A DNA stretch of 64,000 bases from Sabethes cyaneus (taxonomy: Eukaryota; Arthropoda; Insecta; Diptera; Culicidae): the NCBI RefSeq assembly GCF_943734655.1, contig NC_071355.1, positions 28,370,964-28,434,963 of the forward strand. Reading direction: 5' to 3'. The position numbers and the translations under genes are program-made. Below are positions 33,801-44,368 of the stretch, piece by piece (the stretch's first letter is position 1; every line of letters begins with the position of its first letter). The notes below the pieces were generated by a model, which worked only from the letters and a program-made list of their open reading frames with translations, was not told where the DNA came from and ran no database searches.

Positions 33801-35449
33801 TTTTACTTTCCACGACAGTCGCTTTCCCACCGATCTCGTCAATCGTGCCGACATTCGAACCAATGCGACGACAGTGAACCCAAATGGCCAACACTGGCTG
33901 ATGGACTTGCGGTGGCTAATGCGTGTCTGTCCTGTTTTAATGGATGAACCGCATAGACGACGACGACGACCGGTGCTATGCCTGTTAGGTCGATAAGCGC
34001 TGCCACAAATTGACTGTTTGCGTAAAGATGGCTCGATTCGATCCTCAGTTTGCTGGAATCCGGTTAGCTTACCGCCTTTGTTACGCTCGGTGCTTCGCTA
34101 TCCTGTCTCCATGCGCTGACGATATTGACCACGCGTATCGATGGATGCTGTCGCTAATGCTGCTTCATGGCTTCGCAAGCGAGAAACCGTTATGTTCCGG
34201 TTTGATTATTGGAAAGGAAGTTACAGGACTGGTAGCCAACAGTTTGCATCATAATAACTTTTCAAGTTAACATTCATAATTAACAAAACGTAAGAAGTTA
34301 TTTAAGTATTATCACAACAATTGAACAAGGTCCACAATCATCAGCTGCAATAATTGGTTCTTTCACGTAAGAAGCATTCTTCGAATTGATTAAAATTTTT
34401 ATAGACAGCCTTGTCATCGAATGCCGACTAGCAGCTGTCACACCGGAGCTTCACCGGATGGCTCATTTAGTCGGTCATCTCTAGGCTATAAATCCCAGTG
34501 GCCAATTCCCTATTATATGCCACTAGCATATAGTATTTTGTTTGGCATTTATATATCCGAACCGTTCGCCTCAGAACACATCAGATCCATCAGCAGTAGC
34601 ATATAACGTATGAATGGCTAGTACAATAGAATGTGCTACTGGAAGCTAAAACCTCCCACCGACTGGACTGGCGGCTAGCTGCATTCAATGGGTAATTATT
34701 CGCTTCCCGACCGTGATTGCAGCTTCGGAAGTGCCTGGTTAACTGTGGAACTGCTTCTAGGCTGGATTAATATGGAATTTACGAGTACCTGCAAGCATCA
34801 CTTCTAAAACTTATTTATAAGATTGTTCTGATTCACACCCTTCTGTCTAATTCTGATTCCACCCTCAAGTATGCAAGTATACATACTGAAAATATTGCAT
34901 AACCTTAAGGTACGCTGCTAAATTGAATCCGATTGTGTATCATGAAGGCTCAACAATGCCTGATCACGTTGAATACACGCTTTTACGGATGATTATCTAG
35001 AAGTTTGTACATGTATGTACACTGTCGCTAGAGCTATTCCCACCCGGATACAGGCGCTTGTGCCCAATTGTTTGAGTTGGGAATCATCTGTATTGAACCT
35101 ACCGTACTGATCGCCTACCATTTCAGTAAATACGATACTTTTGCAAATTTTCTCTTTAATACAGCTTCACAAAGAATTCGTCGAAAAAATTTTCAATCGA
35201 AGTTTAACGGCACTAAACAACTCTAATTTGATTCTGAAGTAGTGAAACTTGTGTAGTTTCATGAAATTTTAAGTTGAGTTCAAGAAGGCCGAATTGTCAT
35301 GCATAAGATTGCCATTGGCGTATTCCATTAATTATACACAAACATTAAAGAATATAATATCAATCACTCCAAACGAATGAAGAGTGATCGGAGAGCAGAA
35401 TTTAAGCAGTCATATGTTACATATGGTCAGTGTTAAGTCAGACCGAACC
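30854..35449. other. No gene recognised
   Basis: 30854-32400 is AT-rich with a perfect 15-bp hairpin at 31907-31955. 32400-34270 is GC-richer and apparently unique; overlapping frames (up to 150 codons) on both strands lack recognisable domains. 34270-35449 is AT-rich. No mobile-element terminus, RNA gene or exon was recognised. The GC-richer part could be regulatory or intronic host DNA. Confidence 0.4.
31907..31955. repeat. Perfect 15-bp hairpin
   Basis: ATAACAGTCCCATTT at 31907-31921 pairs perfectly with 31941-31955 around a 19-base AT-rich loop. There is no T-run after the stem, so a terminator role is not supported. Confidence 0.75.
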
Positions 35450-35919
35450 AAGCACATGAGACGATAGGTAATTTCCAGCTTACCTAGGTAGCATTTGGTT
35501 CCTAACGCCGATGACCACACCGGTCTACCATACCTAAATATGGACTGGACCACATTGGCTAATAGCCTTCGCTTGTTGCCGTATACCGCAGAGCTATTAG
35601 ACATCATACGAGACAATGCCGAAATAGCTGTGGAAGCCTTCTTGCAGGCATAGTCGACGTGGCTCCCGAACTTGAGCTTGTCGTTGGCCATGACTCCCAA
35701 GAGTTTTGAGAACCGCGTTGGCGAACTTTAGCTTCAACACCTCGTCATACATGACGTTCCACAACACCGGGCCCAGTATGGAACCTTGCGGAACCCCTGC
35801 GGTGATTGGAACGCACTTCTGACCCTCCTCCGTGTTGTAGCATGGCACCCGATTCTGAAAATAATTTTCCAGATTCCTGGAATTTTACGGAAGCCGAATT
35901 GGTTCGAAGTATGATGTCT
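35450..35919 (-). pseudogene. R1-clade LINE, distal part of the split older copy
   Basis: The minus strand matches ORF2 of the intact element at 41-46 kb: CYNTEEGQKCVPITAGVPQG, SILGPVLWNVMYDEVLKLKF, and KFGSHVDYACKKASTAISAL with RMMSNSSAVYG. Relative to that element it has internal deletions, including about 230 bp removing the FADD catalytic box and another of roughly 1 kb near 35890-35905. It ends at GAAGTATGATGTCT (35919), the element position that resumes at 38969. The 3' end beyond 35450 is missing. Confidence 0.88.
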
Positions 35920-36725
35920 AAAGTATCTTGGAGTAACCATTGATAATGTCATAAAAAAATAAGCATAAGCACAAGCATAGGATACCGCCCGTGTGCTGCT
36001 ACTCCGTTATTGACCAGGACCGATGAAAATTGCAAAATGATGGTTGGAAAAAGCATACTTGGGATAGCAGGCTATTTTTCATTGTGCAACATTATCAGGT
36101 CCCTGCATGCTGATCAATACCGACGCCGGCCACGTCCGAATGCGGGTCCTGGTGGGATGGAGAGGAATGTTAGTCCAATACTTGTTGCTACTAAACATTG
36201 ATAATGTCATAAAAAAATGGCGAAAAAGGCGAATCCATCCTGTTCCGTGCAAACGATACATAAATATTGAAGTTGCAGCGCTTGCAAAATAAAGTTATGC
36301 GATTAATTTTAAGATGTAATAGATACACTTCCTCATATATTATGCTGGACGCATTGCAATGGCTTTCTGTGAAGCAAAGAGTTTATTTTTTGACAATGTT
36401 GTTTACATATAAAATTCTTAACGGGATGGTACCTCGATATTTGTACCGATTTGGTACCGAATTGAACGAGGAAGAGATTTGCATTCGTACAACACTAGAA
36501 ACGTGGAAGATGCAGGAATGCCACATGTTTTGTTTGGAAGATCACAGAACTCTCTGTTGTACAAAGGAATAAATTATTTCAATTCGATGCCCAGAGAAAT
36601 AAAACGTGCAGCAACAATGGCGGAATTCAAAAGGCTTTGTATTTCACACATAAAATCTACCTTATAGACACAATTTGATGATTTTTTTTGTATTAATTTA
36701 AGAAGATTGTATATTTAGTTTTTTT
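35920..36725 (+). pseudogene. CR1/Jockey-type LINE 3' fragment
   Basis: Plus-strand frames 36107-36292, 36267-36572 and 36479-36667 together read RRIHPVPCKRYI, LQRLQNKVMRLILRCNRYT, LDALQWLSVKQRVYFLTML, YKILNGMVPRYLYRF, YNTRN, and INYFNSMPREIKRAATMAEF. This is the C-terminal, post-RT region common in CR1/Jockey-type LINEs (core LQNKVMRLIL and NGMVPRYL). The RT itself is absent. It has at least one frameshift and is interrupted by the 235-bp insertion at 35961-36195. It begins exactly where the R1 fragment stops. Confidence 0.7.
35961..36195. mobile_element. SINE-like insertion, 23-bp target duplication
   Basis: A perfect 23-bp direct repeat starting CATTGATAATGTCATAAAA occupies 35938-35960 and 36196-36218. 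The 235-bp insert between shows no long frame or TIRs. A long perfect duplication without inverted ends indicates LINE-driven retrotransposition. The family is not identified; no box A/B is evident. Confidence 0.75.
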
Positions 36726-36730
36726 TGTAT

Positions 36731-36758
36731 ATTTATTTATTTATTTATTTATTTATTA
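36731..36758. repeat. (ATTT)n tetranucleotide repeat
   Basis: Seven ATTT units lie between the 3' ends of two LINE fragments facing each other. Read on minus it is a (TAAA)n tail, which may belong to the LINE at 36803-38430. Confidence 0.85.
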
Positions 36759-36802
36759 TATATAATTCATCTGACCTTAAAATTGTCTACATGAATAAAA
36801 TC

Positions 36803-38430
36803 TTATTCTAAATAAGCTCTACGCAATCTCTGTGCAAACAAGTGTGACGGTAAACCAAAGTCAAAAAGTTCCTCTACATTAGAAAAGGTCCTGATACATT
36901 CAGTTATCGGTTCGCTATATCCGAACGCCGTCCGATGAAACTGCATTTGAACTAGTCCAGTTGATCGCAACGGTCGTTGTGATGCGCGAAAATTAATCAT
37001 GGATAGCAAGTTTGGAGAGTCGATTTCGCCATTGATAGTTTTTGCTACGAATATTGCTTGTTGCATCTTGCGTCGGTGTTCAAGGGTGTCCAAGTCGAGT
37101 AAACGGCACCTATCTACGTAAGCAGGTAAGATATCCGGATGTTCCCAGGGCAAGTGCCGCAATGCTAGTCGGATAAATCTCCGTTGCACACGTTCAATCC
37201 GAAGATTCCATGTTAGCTGTTTAGGAAACCAAACAAGACTACAATTCTCCAGTAGTGGACGTACTAGGGCGCAGTACAATGATTTAAGACAGTGTGGATC
37301 CTTAAAGTTCCGACCAATTTTAAAGATGAAGCCAAGTTGTCGAGATGCTTTGGAGATAATCAACTCACGATGTAGATTAAACGTCAGTTTGGTGTCCAGC
37401 AAGACGCCGAGGTCACTAACTCGGTCCACTCTGCGTAACTCAACACCATCGATAGTGTAACCAAAGGTGATCGGGTTTTTGATGCGGTAAAAACTCATCA
37501 CTTCACATTTAGCTATGCTTACAATGAGCCAGTTCCGTTTACACCAATCAGTGAATAAATCAAGCAAATCTTGCAAGCGGCGGCAATCGTCTATATTTCC
37601 TATCGAAGCAAACAATTTCAGGTCATCGGCGTACACTAACTTGCAGCCAACTCCCAGCAACAACGCAATATCGTTGAAGAATAGCAAGAAAAGTAGAGGT
37701 CCCATGTTACTTCCTTGAGGGACTCCAGACTTATTGGTAAACACCGATGAAACACTACTACCCAGTTTCACACGAAGTACCCTACCACTGAGGTATGAGT
37801 TCAGCCATTCAACCATCTGTTAAGAGGCACCAAGTCGAGACAGTTTTCGTAATAGTATTGCATGGTCAATTCGATCGAAAGCTGCTTTCAAGTCAGTGTA
37901 GATAACATCAACTTGCTTCTTGTCCTCCATATGCGAGATACACATCGATGTAAACTCCAGCAAATTAGTGCAAACAGATCTACCAGGCATGAAACCGTGC
38001 TGCACCGTTGAAATATAGTTCTTAGTGCGGGACAGTATTACACCACTCACAATTATCTCAAACAGTTTAGAAGCTGCAGAAAGGCTAGTGATTCCTCGAT
38101 AATTCCTTACGTTGAGACGGTCGCCGGTTTTAAATACTGGAAACATAAACGATTCCTTCCAAACTTCGGGAAATCTTCCTTGTGCGAATGACTTATTGAA
38201 TATGAAGCATAAAGGATTGGCCAACACCGCTATGCAACGGCTCAAAACTACAGCTGGAATCCCATCAGGTCCCGCAGAGAACGAACGCTTTAATTTTTTA
38301 GTGGCGGTTATAACCATGTCGGTTGTAATGCTGAACAAACCCAAATCCACCAAATCGGCTGGAACGTGCGCAGCCGCAATTTCAGCATCACTATTAGTAG
38401 CTTTTTCATCAGCAAAGATGGATTAGTGGA
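36803..38430 (-). pseudogene. Jockey/CR1-type LINE reverse transcriptase, one stop codon
   Basis: Two in-frame segments, 37820-38353 and 36803-37816, are separated only by a TAA at 37820-37822. The first carries KRSFSAGPDGIPAVVL, FPVFKTGDRLNVRNYRGITS, QHGFMPGRSVCTNLLEF and YTDLKAAFDRIDHAIL (RT blocks 1-4). The second carries WLNSYLSGRVLRVKLGSS, SGVPQGSNMGPLLFLLFFND, YADDLKLF at residues 62-69 with the catalytic aspartates, and LGVLLDTKLTFNLH, followed by LVRPLLE and RRKMQQAIFVAKTINGEID. There is no RNase H or endonuclease; the 5' portion is cut off near 38430. Apart from the single stop, the remaining reading frame is open. Clade placement within Jockey/CR1 relatives is uncertain. Confidence 0.82.
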
Positions 38431-38968
38431 TATAGTAAGTTATCATGTTCACTGATGATGATAGATTTGAAATTGTTATTATTATTAATTAAAAAAGTTT
38501 AGAGAAGGCTACACATGTTTGAGCCACGCGCGCGAGAACAGACATACACAATCTGGAAATTGAATGATCAGGTTCCTGAACAAAGGGTTTGGAGCGGAAG
38601 CTGGATAGGCTTGGGTTTGCTTGTGGATTTTGGAACTCGTATACCATCGCTTTGTTGCGGAGTTGTATATCGAGCACCAAAGTTCTGCAGGATCTCCCTC
38701 GTAGTTCTAGATCGTTATCTGTGCTCCTAAATATTAGGTTCAATTCCTAATCAAGTCCAGATAATTTTTGGGTTGGAAACGTTTTGGACGAACCTTGAAC
38801 ATTTTTTGAAAATGTTGATAGGCACTTGAAAGTTTGATATGTCTGCATTAGAAGCCAGTTCGTTATTTGCTTTTGCACCTGGCTACATTGTTATCACATA
38901 AATAACTTAATAGACAAATCGTCTCGCTCAAACCGTTGTAGGGGTATGAGGTGGGACCATCATCATCA
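38431..38968. other. Unrecognised part of the insertion splitting the older R1
   Basis: Short overlapping frames (38489-38743 minus, 38515-38730 plus) resemble nothing I can name. It may be further decayed LINE sequence. It borders the R1 sequence that resumes at about 38969. Confidence 0.4.
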
Positions 38969-40782
38969 TCTTCCATCCACGGGCGGTTGGAGTGTCGGCT
39001 CTACTCGTCGCCTGCCGCCTCGTTATCTGACCGACATCATAGCGGACCGCCTGATGGTCACTGTGAGTGTAGCCATTGTCTACCCTCTAGTCTCCTATCA
39101 GACCAGGACTGCCGAAAGTCACGTCGATGATAGACTCCGCACCGTTCCTACTGAAGGTACTTGTGTTACCGACGTTGGCCAGATCTACGTTAAGCTTTGC
39201 CAGAGCCTCAAGCAGAATCCAACCCCTATGGTTCGTGCGACGACTTCCCACTCTACCGCCCAAGCGTTAAAGTCGCCCGCCATAACCATCGAAGCACCGG
39301 AAGCAAGCTTCCGACTGCTTGAGCATGCTCAGTGGTCATACCGACCACCCCACTTTTAGCGTAGCAGCTTTCAGGGCTTTGTTTCCGTCAGTCAGCGGAA
39401 GTCGTATAGTGGCTACCTGGGTCCCGGACGGACCCTTGCGTAGGCGAACCGCCTCGGTTGCCATCACCACTCCACTTTGCTCTTTGAGAGCTTGTACGAC
39501 CTCGCGCACTTCGGTGATCTCGTCCAGGTTCTTAAACTGGCGAGTCACTTCTGGTGTGAGAGCACGTACCTGCAATCCGAGCACTCCTTCCGCTATGGAC
39601 TTGTATGTGGAACTCTTCTTGGTGGCGTCCTTCTTTAACTCAAAGATCATATCGCCCGTGCGAGAGCGGCGGATGCTCCGCACGTCCGCGCCCGAATCCT
39701 TGAGTAGGGCGTCTCCTCTCAAGGCCTTCAGAACCTCCGAGTATTTCGACCCGTCGGTTTTCAGGATAAGAGCGTCGCCATTCTTTGCCGGTTTAGGTGG
39801 AGCTGTTTTTTACTGGAGCTTCCTCCGCCTTTTCTCTTGGCCTTAACCTCGGTCCACGGGCCACCCGTCCTGGATCTTCCCGCTGGTTCACCACAGCTGG
39901 TTTTTCGGTCCACCAGGGGTGCCATCCCCCGGGGACTGACTCAGACGCTTGGCGGACGCCTTACCGCTGCTGGTAGCGCTTTCCGTGGTCTCCTGGGCCG
40001 CGTTGCGACACTCCGTCAACGGGCAAGCGTCCGTCTGTACTGCCTTCGACGCCTTCACGGTCACCTTCTTCGCCACTCCTGCATGCGCCACGAGGTCGTT
40101 GTGCGTTTTTGTCACTGCATTCAAGGTTCTCCGAAAAATGAGCAAGCTCTGCTTCAGGTCCTTGGAGAAATTGCCGCGACCTGACGTGAACTCGATTATT
40201 ATATCGAGCTGCTGTGACGCTGCTACCACTTTAGGTACAGCGTCTCTATTCTTCTCCATCGCCCTGATTAGCGCTGGGCCGCTTATCGCTATTAGGCATA
40301 CCGCTGCCTTTGCCACCCACACTAGCGCTCCTAGTTGCATCCTTCTCCATCCTTGGTGGAGAACGCTGGATGCCTCCTCTAGCGAACGGGTTTTCCACCG
40401 TATCTACACTTGTTGTATTTTTGATTTTGTTTTCCATAAGAATCCCACGAGTTGAGGGGAAAGAAAAGTCCGCCACATCAGAGCCCCTCATGATGCAGTA
40501 AGGGCTGATTACTGTGGAGGGCGCTCTGGTACTCCACAGGCTCCGTTTGAGGCTGAGTATTTATAGAACCCCCCCCCACCATTCATCCCTCGGCACGGGT
40601 CGCATGACACCTTGGATTAGGGGTTTATCCATTCATGTTTTTACTTTTAGTCATGGATAATAGCTATTAAAATCATCCTCCTTTGGAGGCTTTGGACCCT
40701 CTGCTCAGGTTCTCGGTATTTTCAGGTTCATCGAACATGCTTCTACCGAGATCCGTCATTTGCAGGCGGAGAGTTTACACTC
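38969..40782 (-). pseudogene. R1-clade LINE, 5' part of the older copy (5' UTR, ORF1, partial endonuclease)
   Basis: It aligns to 43709-46130 of the intact element at high identity. From right to left: the 5' end at 40782 directly adjoining the (TG)n array; a 5' UTR; ORF1 in pieces (40246-40491, 39888-40340, 39336-39722), its zinc knuckles removed; and a piece of the ORF2 endonuclease at 38969-39290. A deletion of about 540 bp, with junction near 39290, joins endonuclease to ORF1 and removes the knuckles and the ORF2 start. Smaller deletions break ORF1. The element continues at 35919-35450 beyond the 3-kb insertion. Confidence 0.9.
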
Positions 40783-41096
<314 letters not shown>

Positions 41097-41287
41097 GAGT
41101 AGGGAAATCTGCTATCAGACACCTGAAAAGACAGCTCAGGGAGTGGGGTTTGGTATCCCGTGAAGATCGTGGAGATCCAGACCCACTAAAACCCTACTCG
41201 AGTCTCCAGCCTCAATCCCCCCTGGAACCACCTTATCGGTATTACTTCAGGGAGGGGCTATTGTGCTTAACGCACGCTCTTAGATAA

Positions 41288-44200
41288 CTACTGGACTATG
41301 GTAGTTAGGCTGTTTATTCGCCGTTGATCGGCTTTCCAACGATTTTGTAGCTCAAGTACGATCTGGGTAGCAGCCGCATTGACCGCACCCCAGACGTCCG
41401 AGCTAGAACACATCCTTTGGACTAAGTTATCCGGAGTAGTGTCCTGTCCGCTAACTGCCATCATGTTGCTTCTCACGCCCTCGAAACGAGGGCATATGAA
41501 GAAAGCATGTTCTGCAGTTTCCTCAACGTCCGCGCATTCAGGACACTCGGGGGACTCCGCATGCCCAAATTTGTGCAGATACTGTCTAAAACAACCATGC
41601 CCTGACAGAATCTGTGTCAGGTGGAAGTTGACTTCGCCATGACGCCTGTTGACCCATCCGGATAGTTCCGGGATAAGTCTATGTGTCCACCGGCCTTTTG
41701 TGGAATCAGACCATGCCCGCTGCCATGTGATCATCGAGGCCGATCTAGTGGTACTCCGTATGCCTCTAGTTCCACGTTGGTTGAAGCACTCTACGTCCTC
41801 GCTGATGATGATACCAATAGGCATCATACCCGCTAAGACGCAGATTGCGTCATGTGAAACTGTGCGGTACGCACTCGCCACTCTTAAGCACATGAGACGA
41901 TAGGTGCTTTCCAGCTTGGCTAGATAGCTTTTGGTACCTAACGCCGATGACCACACCGGCCCGCCATACCTGAGTATGGACTGGACCACGTTGGCTAAAA
42001 GCCTTCGCTTGCTGCCATATACCGCAGAGCTATTAGACATCATACGAGACAATGCCGAAATAGCTGTGGAAGCCTTCTTGCAGGCATAGTCGACGTGGCT
42101 CCCGAACTTGAGCTTGTCGTCGACCATGACTCCAAGGAGTTTTAAGAACCGCGTTGACGAAATAGTGCAGTCCCCGACACTGATATTTGCTTGCTGCACC
42201 GACTTGCGGTTGTTAACCACGATAACCTCCGTTTTATGATGCGCTAGGTCCAGTTTCCTGGATCGCATCCAATCTTCAACAATGCTTATAGAGTGAGCAG
42301 CCGTCAACTCAACCTCTCTGATAGATTCACCGTAGACTTCCAAGGTGATATCGTCCGCAAAGCCGACAATCGCCACCCCTACCGGAAACTTTAGCTTCAA
42401 CACCTCGTCATACATGACGTTCCACAACACCGGGCCCAGTATGGAACCTTGCGGAACCCCTGAGGTGATTGGAACGCATTTCTGACCATCCTCCGTGTTG
42501 TAGCATAGCACACGATTCTGGAAATAATTTTCCAGAATTCTGTACAGCGACACCGGCACTTGGACGTTCCGAAGCGAGCTGGCTATGGAGTCCCAGCTAG
42601 CGCTATTAAACGCATTTCTCACGTCGAGCGTGACAACTGCGCAATAACGAATACCTGTCCTCTTGGGCTGGATTGCCACCTCGGCTGTCTTAGTGACAGA
42701 CAAGATGGCATCCACCGTAGATTTGCCTTTTCGGAAGCCGAATTGGTTCCTTGACAGACCGTTTGTACCCTCCGTGTACTGTACGAGTCTGTTAAGGATA
42801 ACCCTCTCCAGCACCTTGCCGGCAGTATCGAGTAGACAGATCGGCCTATATGACGAGGGGACACCCGGAGGTTTTCCCGGCTTCGGCAATAGGACCAGGT
42901 TCTGTCGCTTCCATCTGTCCGGGAACTGGCCAGCTTCCAGGCATCTATTCATTACTGCCCCGAATAATTCGGGAGCCTCCAAAATAGCCGCTTTAATGGC
43001 CATATTCGGGATACCGTCTGGCCCCGGTGCCTTGCTCACCTTTAGGGATTTAGCGATATCAATGAGTTCCTCGTTCGTAACCGTCACTTCCTCCCCGACC
43101 TCCAAACCGCCGTCGCCCACGTTACTTTGGATGTTCGGCTGGGAGGCCGACCATCCTACGCTATGGTCTGAGATACTGGAACGTCGGCCGTGGGACGACT
43201 CAGCGGTCTGAGGCCAGGGCCTTGGCTCGTGGCGCGGAAAGAGGCCCTCGATGATCCGCTCCAGCATCTCTGGCGATTGCTCAGCGGGCGCCATCACACC
43301 CTTGGTCTTTGCCATTACGACTCTGTAGGCATCACCCCACGGGTTCGCATTGGCACTAGCACATAACCTTTCAAAGCAGTCTCGTTTACTAGCTTTTATC
43401 CCGCTCTTAAGCGCTGCGCGTGCAGCAACGAGTGCTACTCGACATTCAGCCCTGCTTTCATCCGAACGAGCTCTTTGCATAATTCTCCTCGCACGAAAGC
43501 ACGCTCCGCGGAGTTCCGCAATTTCATCTGTCCACCAGTAAGCCGGTGACCTGCCATACCTAGGACGACCTTTCCTAGGCATGGTAGCGTCACATGCTCG
43601 CGACAGTACCTCAACCAAATGATCAGCGTTCGGATCGGGCATACCGCGATCACCGCACTCTCTCCGGATCGCTTCCACAAATACTTCGGGATCGAAGTAT
43701 GATGTCTTCCATCCACGGGTGGTTGGAGTGTTGGCCCTACTCGCCGCCTGCCGCCTCGTTATCTGACCGACACCATAGCGGACCGCCTGGTGGTCACTGT
43801 GAGTGTAGCCATTATCTACCCGCCAGTCTCCTATCAGACCAGGACTGCCGAAAGTCACGTCGATGATAGACTCCGCACCGTTCCTACTGAAGGTACTTGT
43901 GTTGCCGACGTTGGCCAGATCTACGTTAAGCTTTGCCAGAGCTTCAAGCAGAATCCGACCCCTATGGTTCGTGCGACGACTTCCCCACTCTACCGCCCAA
44001 GCGTTAAAGTCGCCCGCCACAACCACCGGCCTTAAACCAGACAGCACAACTGATACTCGGTCTACCATCCGCGTGAACTGCTCGATAGACCAACTCGGCG
44101 GAGCATAACAACTGCAGTAGAACACTCCACCCACTTTGGCAACCGCAAACCCCTCGTCTGCAGTTGACACAACCTCCTGGACCGGGAACCTGCTTGTTGT

Positions 44201-44368
44201 CCATATAGCCGCCGTCGCAGACCTATCCGAGACCCAGTTGCCGTTTCCGGCAGGGACGCGATATGGATCCGAGACTATGGCAATGTCCATTGCTGACTCA
44301 GAAACTGCTTGGTGTAACAGCTGCTGAGCTGTGCTGCAGTGGTTCAGGTTGAGTTGTGTCACTTGCAC
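41288..44368 (-). CDS. R1-clade ORF2: endonuclease and reverse transcriptase (1026 aa)
   Basis: This polyprotein nicks the chromosomal target and copies the element RNA onto it by target-primed reverse transcription. Residues 1-200 are the APE-type endonuclease: LNLNHC at the start, SDPYR at 33-37, GDFNAW at 119-124, and catalytic SDHQAV at 191-196. The RT spans about 440-740: KAPGPDGIP, YRPICLLDTAGKVLE, NQFGFRKGKSTVDAI, LDVRNAF with Asp582, SGVPQGSILGPVLWN, and FADD at 670-673. The C terminus has a Cys-His motif, C942, C945, H954, C959. About 1000 aa without RNase H is usual for R1. The frame starts with GTG overlapping the ORF1 stop (TAGTG); in-frame TAA lies five codons upstream and no ATG intervenes. 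Translation may depend on reinitiation, or a start codon may have been lost. Confidence 0.93.
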   Translation of the reverse strand: MQVTQLNLNHCSTAQQLLHQAVSESAMDIAIVSDPYRVPAGNGNWVSDRSATAAIWTTSRFPVQEVVSTADEGFAVAKVGGVFYCSCYAPPSWSIEQFTRMVDRVSVVLSGLRPVVVAGDFNAWAVEWGSRRTNHRGRILLEALAKLNVDLANVGNTSTFSRNGAESIIDVTFGSPGLIGDWRVDNGYTHSDHQAVRYGVGQITRRQAASRANTPTTRGWKTSYFDPEVFVEAIRRECGDRGMPDPNADHLVEVLSRACDATMPRKGRPRYGRSPAYWWTDEIAELRGACFRARRIMQRARSDESRAECRVALVAARAALKSGIKASKRDCFERLCASANANPWGDAYRVVMAKTKGVMAPAEQSPEMLERIIEGLFPRHEPRPWPQTAESSHGRRSSISDHSVGWSASQPNIQSNVGDGGLEVGEEVTVTNEELIDIAKSLKVSKAPGPDGIPNMAIKAAILEAPELFGAVMNRCLEAGQFPDRWKRQNLVLLPKPGKPPGVPSSYRPICLLDTAGKVLERVILNRLVQYTEGTNGLSRNQFGFRKGKSTVDAILSVTKTAEVAIQPKRTGIRYCAVVTLDVRNAFNSASWDSIASSLRNVQVPVSLYRILENYFQNRVLCYNTEDGQKCVPITSGVPQGSILGPVLWNVMYDEVLKLKFPVGVAIVGFADDITLEVYGESIREVELTAAHSISIVEDWMRSRKLDLAHHKTEVIVVNNRKSVQQANISVGDCTISSTRFLKLLGVMVDDKLKFGSHVDYACKKASTAISALSRMMSNSSAVYGSKRRLLANVVQSILRYGGPVWSSALGTKSYLAKLESTYRLMCLRVASAYRTVSHDAICVLAGMMPIGIIISEDVECFNQRGTRGIRSTTRSASMITWQRAWSDSTKGRWTHRLIPELSGWVNRRHGEVNFHLTQILSGHGCFRQYLHKFGHAESPECPECADVEETAEHAFFICPRFEGVRSNMMAVSGQDTTPDNLVQRMCSSSDVWGAVNAAATQIVLELQNRWKADQRRINSLTTIVQ

